Source: an uncultured bacterium | Lineage (GTDB): Bacteria; Oederibacteriota; PGYV01; CAILUR01 | Reading direction: 5' to 3' | Length of the DNA: 14,800 nt | NCBI GenBank assembly: GCA_903837445.1 | Contig: CAILUR010000150.1 | Coordinates: forward strand, 1 to 14,800 | Shown here: piece after piece, positions 6,033 through 12,325 of the stretch | Numbering within the stretch: the first letter of the stretch is position 1 | How the letters are laid out: the number at the start of each line of letters is the position of its first letter | The notes under the pieces: generated by a model | Told to the model about the DNA's origin: nothing | The model's database searches: none | Seen by the model: only the letters and a program-made list of their open reading frames with translations | Position numbers and translations under genes: made by a program

Positions 6033-8573
6033 ATGGAAAATGTAAAAAAGTATACTGATAAAGTAGCGGAGCTTTTGATTCTTGCTATGACCTTTCTTAT
6101 ACCTGTTATATTTTTTACTGGCACCAACGATGTGTTTGAAATAAATAAAATATTTGTAATGAGGTTTTTGACTTTTTTTGTCATTGGACTTTGGCTGGTG
6201 TCTGTTATTTTTGAAAAAAAAATAAAACTTATAAAAACAAACTTTGATTTTCCACTCTTGGGCTATCTTGGAGTTTCTGTACTCACCACTATTTTCACTT
6301 TCAATATTTATGTGTCCATCTTCGGTGTGTATGAGGATTTTGAGGGAATTTTAACTATTTTAAATTACATTGCGCTTTTTTATATCATAATAAATTTTGC
6401 TGAAAGTGTGACAAGCGTAAAAAAAATAATTATGATTATTGTCATTGCCGCAGTGGTAATTTCTGTTTATGGACTCGCCCAAAATTTTGGGTGGGACTTT
6501 ATAGCGTGGAACCCAGAGACCTATAGTCCTGACAGGTTTTTCTCCACACTGGGGAATCCTAACTTTTTGGCGGCCTATCTCGTGGAGGCCTTACCGCTTA
6601 TTTTCATACTATTTTTCATAACCCCCGATAATACAAAAAAGTCGGAAATGATAATGCTACTTGTACTTTTAACTGCAGGGCTGGTCTTAATTCAACTATT
6701 TACTGGTTTGTTCAGTCATGTGATTTCAAAGTTTTATATTAAAATAGCAGATCCCTTGACAGGTAAAATAAAGTCTTCCTTTATGGTTTCTCTTATTACC
6801 TGGGTGGTGCTCTTCTCACCAGTTATCCTTTTGGGAGCGGTGCTTGGCACCTTGCGGCAGGTGCGGGAGTTTACTAGAAATAATATGAAAAAAATTATAA
6901 TCTTGATAGTTATGATGGCGGGCATAATAGTTTTATTTTTGACAAAGTCAAGAGCGGGCATGTTGAGTTTTATTATGACGGTGCTCCTGATAATGATATA
7001 CACGATAATTGATGCTGGTAAAACAGATAACGGACTTTTTAAAAAAAATAAAATATGGTTTGCAATTTTTGCCGGACTTTTGTTATGTGCACTGTTTTTT
7101 CCGGTAGTGCGAGAAGCCCTGCTTTATGTATGGAACAGAACAAAGAGCCTGTTTACCCTAAATGGAATAGTACTCACCCCACGGGTGTATATTTTCAAAA
7201 GCGCACTTATGATGTTCCGCGACCACCCTGTGTTAGGTACTGGCCTTGATACTTTTCAAGTCATGTTTCCTTATTACCGTTATCCGATTTACTGGCAACT
7301 TGAATGGAATGGAACTCCAGAAAAAACGCATAATATTTTCCTTCAGGTCTTGGCGACGCAGGGTATGGCAGGGTTTGGATTTTTTGCCCTCATTATAGTG
7401 ACTTTTTTCAAAAAAAGTTTACAAAGTATTTTTAAGGAAGTCGATACTTATAGAAGATATATGACTTTTGGAGTTTTTATGGCCTGTCTCGCTTTTATGA
7501 TGCAGGGGTTGTTTAACTATACGGTGGTGGCATATGGTTTTATGTTTTGGATGGGCCTCGCGCTCATAAATAATCTTGGAAGTGCCGAGAAAAAAATCTT
7601 TGAGAAAAGTTTTTCTCCGCGCCTGTCATCTTTTTTTGAAAAGCATCGGATATTGGCAAGCACTATTGTCATACTTGTGATTGTCATAGCGCAGGTATTT
7701 TCGGCAAGAACTTGGGCTGCTGATATTTTCTTTAAAGCAGGCAATATAGGCGTCTCGCTTAACAAGGAAGACCAAGCAATGCCTTATTATAAGCAGGCGG
7801 TAGAGTGGAATCCGTGGCGCGAAATTTATTGGGTAAAATATGGGATTGCTTATGAAAGGTTAATGAGAAAAACGCAAGAACCACAGCAAAAGTTTGATGT
7901 CATAAGGCAGGCAATTGCCATAAACGAAAAGACCATAAAAATGAATCCTACTAATGGTTATAATTATAATAATCTGGCGAGAGTGTACAAACATTTTGGA
8001 GAAACCCTTGACCAGACACAGATAGCGGAAGCGGAAAGACTTTATGGAGAAGCGATAAAACGCGATCCCAACAATGCCTATTTTGCTATGGATTTAGCGG
8101 TTATATATCTTTCAAAAAGAGAGTATGATAAGTGCATTACTCTTATGCAACGGTATTCGGAATTGTATCCGAATCTGGCTATGCCATATTCTTACATAGG
8201 GTATGCGTATATGCTTCAGATAAATCCAGCGAATAAAGTAAATTATAAAACTATGAAGGCGAACGCACGGAAATATTATGCGCAGGCAGTGGATAATAAG
8301 CAGTGGTTTAGGGATAGTGTGTCCGAAGCTGCCACCTATAGCAATCTCGGCGTATTACTGGTGGAAGAAGGAAAAGTAAAAGAGGGAATAAATATGTTCT
8401 TGAAAGCTGTGACTGCAAGACCTGACTATAGAGAAGGCTATATAAATCTCGGAGTGCTTTATAAGCGAATTGGAAATAACGCAGAAGCGCTGAAAGCATA
8501 TGAGCAGGTTTTAAGACTGGACCCAAATGATAAAAAAACGGCTTCCCTGGTCGAAGCTCTAAGAAAAAGGTGA
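6033..8573 (+). CDS. O-antigen ligase/polymerase-family membrane protein with C-terminal TPR domain
   Basis: The 846-residue protein has about 15 hydrophobic segments between residues 12 and 560, then TPR repeats to the end. Family marks of Wzy_C/WaaL proteins are DRFFSTLGNPNFLAAYL (167-183), TKSRAGML (304-311), then RVYIFKSALMMF, HPVLGTGLDTF (398-408) and KTHNIFLQVLATQGMAG (431-447) in the large loop that holds the catalytic-type Arg and His in relatives. With the N terminus inside and a basic loop at 516-540, that loop and the TPRs are predicted periplasmic. TPR-like pairs lie near 565-592, 643-680, 683-712 and 767-836. Relatives join lipid-linked glycans to lipid A, polymerise O-antigen, or glycosylate proteins (PglL/PilO type); the acceptor cannot be read from sequence. 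GGAG (6020-6023) sets the ATG. nrdR starts six bases after the stop. Confidence 0.88.
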   Translation: MENVKKYTDKVAELLILAMTFLIPVIFFTGTNDVFEINKIFVMRFLTFFVIGLWLVSVIFEKKIKLIKTNFDFPLLGYLGVSVLTTIFTFNIYVSIFGVYEDFEGILTILNYIALFYIIINFAESVTSVKKIIMIIVIAAVVISVYGLAQNFGWDFIAWNPETYSPDRFFSTLGNPNFLAAYLVEALPLIFILFFITPDNTKKSEMIMLLVLLTAGLVLIQLFTGLFSHVISKFYIKIADPLTGKIKSSFMVSLITWVVLFSPVILLGAVLGTLRQVREFTRNNMKKIIILIVMMAGIIVLFLTKSRAGMLSFIMTVLLIMIYTIIDAGKTDNGLFKKNKIWFAIFAGLLLCALFFPVVREALLYVWNRTKSLFTLNGIVLTPRVYIFKSALMMFRDHPVLGTGLDTFQVMFPYYRYPIYWQLEWNGTPEKTHNIFLQVLATQGMAGFGFFALIIVTFFKKSLQSIFKEVDTYRRYMTFGVFMACLAFMMQGLFNYTVVAYGFMFWMGLALINNLGSAEKKIFEKSFSPRLSSFFEKHRILASTIVILVIVIAQVFSARTWAADIFFKAGNIGVSLNKEDQAMPYYKQAVEWNPWREIYWVKYGIAYERLMRKTQEPQQKFDVIRQAIAINEKTIKMNPTNGYNYNNLARVYKHFGETLDQTQIAEAERLYGEAIKRDPNNAYFAMDLAVIYLSKREYDKCITLMQRYSELYPNLAMPYSYIGYAYMLQINPANKVNYKTMKANARKYYAQAVDNKQWFRDSVSEAATYSNLGVLLVEEGKVKEGINMFLKAVTARPDYREGYINLGVLYKRIGNNAEALKAYEQVLRLDPNDKKTASLVEALRKR

Positions 8574-8579
8574 ACTGAA

Positions 8580-9035
8580 ATGAAATGTCCCTATTGCAAC
8601 CATAAAGAAGACAAGGTGGTAGATTCCCGAGAAACAAAGGAAGGAATGTCGATAAGAAGACGGCGCGAATGTTTAAAGTGTGCTAAAAGATTTACCACTT
8701 ACGAAGTCATAGAATACTCTATGCCTATGGTAATAAAAAAAGATGAACGCCGCGAGACTTTTGACAAACAAAAGATACATAATGGAATTATGAAAGCTTG
8801 TGAAAAGAGACCAATTTCAGTTGAGAAAATAGATGAAATGGTAGATGACATAGAAAAACAAGTATACTCAAAAATGGAAAAAGAAATTCCGTCCACGCTC
8901 ATAGGCGAACTGATAATGGAACGCTTGGCGAAACTCGACGAGGTGGCATATGTGAGGTTCGCTTCAGTGTATAGGCAGTTCAAAGATATAAACGCCTATA
9001 TGAATGAATTGAAAAAGTTTTTGGTGGACAAGTAA
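8580..9035 (+). CDS. nrdR: Transcriptional repressor NrdR
   Basis: NrdR senses ATP/dATP through an ATP-cone domain and represses ribonucleotide reductase genes. The 151 residues match the family. The N-terminal zinc ribbon has Cys3, Cys6, Cys31 and Cys34 (CPYC and CLKC) with VDSRETKEG and IRRRREC between them. The ATP-cone spans about 49-139 and includes VIKKDERRETFDKQKI and VAYVRFASVYRQFKD. AAGG (8567-8570) abuts the TGA of the preceding gene, so translation is coupled to the ligase. No ribonucleotide reductase gene and no clear NrdR box lies in the window. The gene is commonly found next to glyA/rpiB in other bacteria; here two envelope genes separate it from glyA. Confidence 0.97.
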   Translation: MKCPYCNHKEDKVVDSRETKEGMSIRRRRECLKCAKRFTTYEVIEYSMPMVIKKDERRETFDKQKIHNGIMKACEKRPISVEKIDEMVDDIEKQVYSKMEKEIPSTLIGELIMERLAKLDEVAYVRFASVYRQFKDINAYMNELKKFLVDK

Positions 9036-9225
9036 TTTGATTTAGTTGTTTTATGGAACTTTTATTTCAAGACGGCAAACCCAGGCGCAATGAAGTTTTC
9101 ATATATTTACACTACACGGAACTTGCCCCTTTTTACCTAAGGCTTCTTAATTAAAAGTATTTTACAAACTCTAAAAAATGTTATATTATATTTGAGTTGA
9201 TATTATTTATGGAGGTGTATTTATA
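9036..9225. other. Intergenic region without gene (190 bp)
   Basis: The stretch is AT-rich. It holds the promoter of the next operon (9161-9189) and GGAGGT (9211-9216). No clear rho-independent terminator follows nrdR: the best pairing (GGCAA near 9074 with TTGCC near 9123) is five base pairs with a long loop. GGAACTT is repeated at about 9055 and 9118 without evident role. Confidence 0.55.
9161..9189 (+). promoter_or_regulatory. Candidate sigma70 promoter of the barrel-accA-amidase-gerMN operon
   Basis: TTTACA (9161-9166), a 17-base spacer and TATTAT (9184-9189) match consensus at 10 of 12 positions. The predicted start near 9196 leaves a leader of about 30 bases, with GGAGGT nine bases before the ATG at 9226. 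Confidence 0.6.
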
Positions 9226-9915
9226 ATGAAGAGAGCGTTATTTTTGATTCTGTCAGGGTTGTTATTTGCTTTACCGGTAGCGGCGGCATCACAGGCACGG
9301 AATATAGAAATGATAGATGTGCCTACAGCCAACACACTTTTAAAGACAGAGATAAGATACGAAGCCAAGTTTTATGCTGGGGGCTGTATTTTAAACAAGT
9401 TTTATATCGGAATTTTTGACAGATTTATGTTAGGCACAGCAATAAATGTCACAAACCTAATAGGGTCCTCTAATCTCAATGTATTGTTACCGCTTAAAGT
9501 AGCAGGTAAATTTCGTATCACAGATGATGTGGATGCTATTCCTGCCATTGCCCTTGGCTATGAGGGGGAAGGATATTTGACTACCGGTGCCAAAGGAGTT
9601 TATTTGGCGGTGACCAAAGAGATACCTTTGGGCGGTATTTATATACAACTTACTGGAAATGTCTACACAAATGAATTCACCAAATTTGGTACTAAAATAA
9701 ATACTGCGGCAGGGGTAGGGTTTGCCCTAACAAAAGAATTTCTTATTACCGGAGAGTTTGACGGAATCACTGGAAATAATTATGGGCGTATAAACTTTGG
9801 AATAGGTTACTTCTTTGATCCAGTGCAGATTGAAATCGGGATAAAATATGGAATTGGAAAAAAAGATCCAGGGCTCAGTAGAATTTTGAACATAAATTAT
9901 GTCAGTTATCTCTAA
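9226..9915 (+). CDS. Putative outer-membrane beta-barrel protein, family not identified
   Basis: The 229-residue product has a signal peptide (MKRALFLILSG...PVAAA, cleavage near 21). After it come alternating hydrophobic/polar strands with frequent Gly and aromatic residues, such as KFYIGIFDRFMLGTAINV, GIYIQLTGNVY and GRINFGIGYFF. It ends NYVSYL, with an aromatic residue near the end but leucine last. Repeated GIG/GVG turns and strand spacing of 9-11 residues suggest an 8- to 12-strand barrel. MIDVPTANTL (29-38) at the mature N terminus may be a family mark, but I cannot place it. GGAGGT (9211-9216) and the promoter just upstream make the ATG secure. accA follows after 13 bases, so it leads an operon that otherwise holds fatty-acid and cell-wall genes. 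A periplasmic beta-rich protein is the alternative. Confidence 0.7.
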   Translation: MKRALFLILSGLLFALPVAAASQARNIEMIDVPTANTLLKTEIRYEAKFYAGGCILNKFYIGIFDRFMLGTAINVTNLIGSSNLNVLLPLKVAGKFRITDDVDAIPAIALGYEGEGYLTTGAKGVYLAVTKEIPLGGIYIQLTGNVYTNEFTKFGTKINTAAGVGFALTKEFLITGEFDGITGNNYGRINFGIGYFFDPVQIEIGIKYGIGKKDPGLSRILNINYVSYL

Positions 9916-9928
9916 GCGAGGTTGAACT

Positions 9929-10903
9929 ATGACAGAACATGTAATAGAATTTGAAAAACCTTTAAATGAGCTCAGGAAAAAAATAGAAGAACTGAGACAT
10001 TTTGGCGCCGAAAAGAAAACAGATATGACAGGCGAGATAAGTATGCTTGAAGAAAAACTCGAAAAAATGAAACAGGAAATATACAGCAAACTCGAGCCGT
10101 GGCAGGTAGTGCAGATAATGCGGCATCCTAAAAGACCGAAAATGCTGGATTTTGTTTCCTTGGCATTTACTGACTTTGTGGAACTGCATGGCGATAGGGC
10201 TTTCAAAGATGATAAGGCTATGGTGGGCGGGACGGCAAAAATTGACGGCAGACCGGTTATGATTATAGGACTGCAAAAAGGGAAAGATACAAAAGAAAAT
10301 CTTATGCGAAATTTTGGAATGTCACAACCGGAAGGTTATAGGAAAGCTTTGCGCTTAATGCGATTGGCGGAAAAGTTTTCGCTACCAATAGTGACTTTTA
10401 TTGACACGGCTGGTGCTTATCCTGGACTGGAAGGCGAAGAGAGAGGCGTGGCGGAAGCCATAGCCCGCAATCTGCTTGAAATGGCAAGGTTAAAGACCCC
10501 TATCGTGGTCTGCGTGATAGGCGAGGGTGGTAGCGGAGGGGCGCTGGGAATAGGTGTGGGGGATAAAATTCTTATGATGAAGTATGCCACTTACAGCGTT
10601 ATTTCTTTTGAAGGGGCAGCGGCAATTTTGTGGAAGGACTCTTCACGGTCAGCGGAAGCTGCAAAAGTTTTAAAACCCACAGCGACAGATTTGCTGAAAA
10701 TACAAGTAATTGATGAAATAATAGACGAACCGCTTGAAGGGGCACACAAAGATGCAGTGGCAGCTGCCGCGAGTCTTAAAGAGGCCGTGATAAGAGCGCT
10801 CAATGAAGTCACTTCAATATCGGTAGAAGAACTTGTAAATAAAAGATATTTAAAATTCAGGAATATGGGGATTTATAAAGATGCGCGTTTTGAAAATATG
10901 TAA
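9929..10903 (+). CDS. accA: Acetyl-CoA carboxylase carboxyltransferase subunit alpha
   Basis: Together with AccD this subunit transfers the carboxyl group from biotin carboxyl carrier protein to acetyl-CoA, giving malonyl-CoA for fatty-acid synthesis. The 324 residues compare with about 319 in E. coli. The N-terminal helical region (1-60) is followed by the crotonase-like core: RNFGMSQPEGYRKALRLM (127-144), FIDTAGAYPG (157-166), IGEGGSGGALGIGVGD (197-212) and YSVISFEGAAAILWKD (222-237). In the last motif most relatives read SPEGCASILWKD, so Pro to Phe, Cys to Ala and Ser to Ala differ here. GAGG (9918-9921) precedes the ATG by seven bases. accB, accC and accD are not in the window. The last 23 bases overlap the amidase gene. 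Confidence 0.96.
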   Translation: MTEHVIEFEKPLNELRKKIEELRHFGAEKKTDMTGEISMLEEKLEKMKQEIYSKLEPWQVVQIMRHPKRPKMLDFVSLAFTDFVELHGDRAFKDDKAMVGGTAKIDGRPVMIIGLQKGKDTKENLMRNFGMSQPEGYRKALRLMRLAEKFSLPIVTFIDTAGAYPGLEGEERGVAEAIARNLLEMARLKTPIVVCVIGEGGSGGALGIGVGDKILMMKYATYSVISFEGAAAILWKDSSRSAEAAKVLKPTATDLLKIQVIDEIIDEPLEGAHKDAVAAAASLKEAVIRALNEVTSISVEELVNKRYLKFRNMGIYKDARFENM

Positions 10904-11651
10904 AATAACTATTATATTAATATTTGCCGCGGCCTGTTCTTTTGCCGCACCTGCCGGGGCACCGCCTGTGGTGGATTTGGAAAATGCCGCTAAAAAAACA
11001 ATTGTTATTGATGCGGCACATGGTGGAGCGGACTGGGGAGTGGCGGCTTCTGGCTTGTATGAAAAAGATATTACTTTAAAATTGGCTAAAAAAATTAAAG
11101 AAAAAATTTTAGAAACAAAAAATGAAGATATAAAAGTATTACTCACAAGGGAAGAAGATAAGACTATGCCGACCGCAGACAGAGTAGGACTGGCAAATGC
11201 GGCAAAGGCACAGGTATTTATTTCTATTCATTGCGATTATGACAGGCGGGAGACAGTGACGGGCTATAAGATTTATTATTATGGAGGGAAAAAACAATCC
11301 GTAGCTCCCGAGACCGAAACTATGCCAGAGTGGGGAAATGTACAAAAAAAATATCCAGAACAAAATTTAAAATTTGCGAAAATGATTGAAAAGTTTATGA
11401 AAGCCAAATTGTTGACAGAAAAAGGAATAGATAAAGGCGATGAAAAAATAGATGAAGTCAGGCTTAAAGATAGGGGCATGGCGGAAGCCAATCCCTTGTC
11501 GGTAAACGGAGTGGATATGCCAGCAGTAGTTTTTGAAACTGGAAATTTAAACACTAAAATAGATTCTGCCTTGCTAAGAGATGATGGCGTCCTAAACAGT
11601 GTGGCAACACATATTAAAGAAGCCCTGCTGAATTATGTACTAAGTAATTAA
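10881..11651 (+). CDS. N-acetylmuramoyl-L-alanine amidase (Amidase_3, AmiC-like), periplasmic
   Basis: This zinc enzyme cleaves the bond between N-acetylmuramic acid and L-alanine in peptidoglycan, usually for cell separation or remodelling. A signal peptide spans about 1-22 (KICKITIILIFAAACSFA). The catalytic domain covers about 40-255. Zinc ligands are His47 in IDAAHGG, Glu61 in LYEKDITL and His117 in ISIHCD; the catalytic Glu219 is in VVFETGNLNT. DPGHGG is the common form of the first motif, so DAAHGG is a mild variant. No LysM or AMIN domain is present, so any targeting must come from a partner. The ATG lies 23 bases inside accA, with GGGG (10867-10870) ten bases before it; a TTG at 10890 would shorten the signal sequence's positive N terminus and is less likely. 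Confidence 0.93.
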   Translation: MRVLKICKITIILIFAAACSFAAPAGAPPVVDLENAAKKTIVIDAAHGGADWGVAASGLYEKDITLKLAKKIKEKILETKNEDIKVLLTREEDKTMPTADRVGLANAAKAQVFISIHCDYDRRETVTGYKIYYYGGKKQSVAPETETMPEWGNVQKKYPEQNLKFAKMIEKFMKAKLLTEKGIDKGDEKIDEVRLKDRGMAEANPLSVNGVDMPAVVFETGNLNTKIDSALLRDDGVLNSVATHIKEALLNYVLSN

Positions 11652-11661
11652 GCTTAATTAC

Positions 11662-11666
11662 GGAGG
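11662..11666 (+). promoter_or_regulatory. Ribosome-binding site that fixes a TTG start
   Basis: GGAGG lies eight bases before TTG at 11675, and no ATG or GTG in the same frame is better placed. The resulting N terminus (MNFFEKHKQ followed by a hydrophobic helix) is a sensible membrane anchor. Confidence 0.8.
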
Positions 11667-11674
11667 CGAATACT

Positions 11675-12235
11675 TTGAATTTCTTTGAAAAACACAAACA
11701 AGCACTCATAAAAGTATTGATAATAACGGCAGGTGTCGCGGCACTTTATTTCATAGTGACAAAACTTTTCACGAGAGACCGAGTACTGAATAATGTCCTC
11801 AAGGCATATGAACTATATAGTCCGAAAGATGCCACTCGAGAAATAGAAGTCTATTATGGAGACCCGCTTTCAGAAGGGCGTAAAATATACAAAGCGCGAA
11901 TCTTCGCCTCAAAAGAAATTGTAAATCAGATAAAACAGGCCGTTTTGTTTTTGCTCGCGCCAGCGCCGAGAAATTTTGTTTCTTATATGCCAGAAGGCAC
12001 CAGCTTGCGGGAAGTCTTTTTGGATGCGAATAAAATTTGTTATCTGGATTTTTCAAAGGAACTGAGTTTAAATTCAAAAGGCGGCACTACCGGAGAATAC
12101 CGGCTGGTCTTTTCTATAGTAAATACTGTGGTAAAAAACTTTCCAGAGATTGCCGGAGTCAAGATACTTATTGAAGGCAGGGAAGTGGAAAGTCTTTCAG
12201 GACATATTAAAATAAAAGGAATTTTAAAATCTTGA
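11675..12235 (+). CDS. Membrane-anchored GerMN-domain protein
   Basis: The 186-residue protein has a cytoplasmic basic tip, one membrane helix (about 11-31) and a GerMN domain outside (about 55-170). GerMN marks visible are the REIEVYYGD opening strand, LLAPAPRNFVSYMPEGTSLREVFLD (here 93-117, shown by its PEGTSL turn), a YLDFSKEL strand, an alpha-helical LVFSIVNTVVKNFPEIAGV stretch and ILIEGREVESLSGHI. GerMN domains occur in the spore protein GerM and LpqB of sporulating and mycolic bacteria and also in non-sporulating Gram-negatives, often just after an N-acetylmuramoyl-L-alanine amidase gene, as here. That pairing suggests a role in peptidoglycan remodelling, though its biochemical activity is unknown. 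Translation begins at TTG. An intrinsic terminator follows 28 bases after the stop. Confidence 0.85.
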   Translation: MNFFEKHKQALIKVLIITAGVAALYFIVTKLFTRDRVLNNVLKAYELYSPKDATREIEVYYGDPLSEGRKIYKARIFASKEIVNQIKQAVLFLLAPAPRNFVSYMPEGTSLREVFLDANKICYLDFSKELSLNSKGGTTGEYRLVFSIVNTVVKNFPEIAGVKILIEGREVESLSGHIKIKGILKS

Positions 12236-12263
12236 TGGCGCGAATTTTATAAGCGAATGACAT

Positions 12264-12288
12264 GAGACGCGCTTCGCGCGTCTTTTTT
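12264..12288 (+). terminator. Rho-independent terminator after the amidase-gerMN operon
   Basis: Left arm AGACGCGC (12265-12272), loop TTC, right arm GCGCGTCT (12276-12283), followed by a run of six T ending at 12288. The stem is 8 bp and GC-rich, with an extra G-T pair possible. It is only 37 bases before the valS ATG. Confidence 0.88.
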
Positions 12289-12325
12289 CTTAAATTGAAA
12301 GCAAATGGAAATACGGAGGTTTTTT

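Noticed and set aside
9071..9092. GGCAAAC and GCGCAA segments resembling the cyclic-di-GMP (GEMM-I) riboswitch core
   Set aside because: The two motifs are almost adjacent, leaving no room for the P2 hairpin, and no P3 or GNRA-receptor partner is visible.
10917..10950. Lipobox in the amidase signal peptide (AAAC)
   Set aside because: The -3 position is Ala rather than Leu/Val/Ile, and a signal peptidase I site (SFA) follows directly, so a soluble periplasmic form is more likely.
12236..12325. T-box leader for valS
   Set aside because: The gap is far too short for a specifier stem, and the conserved T-box sequence is not present.
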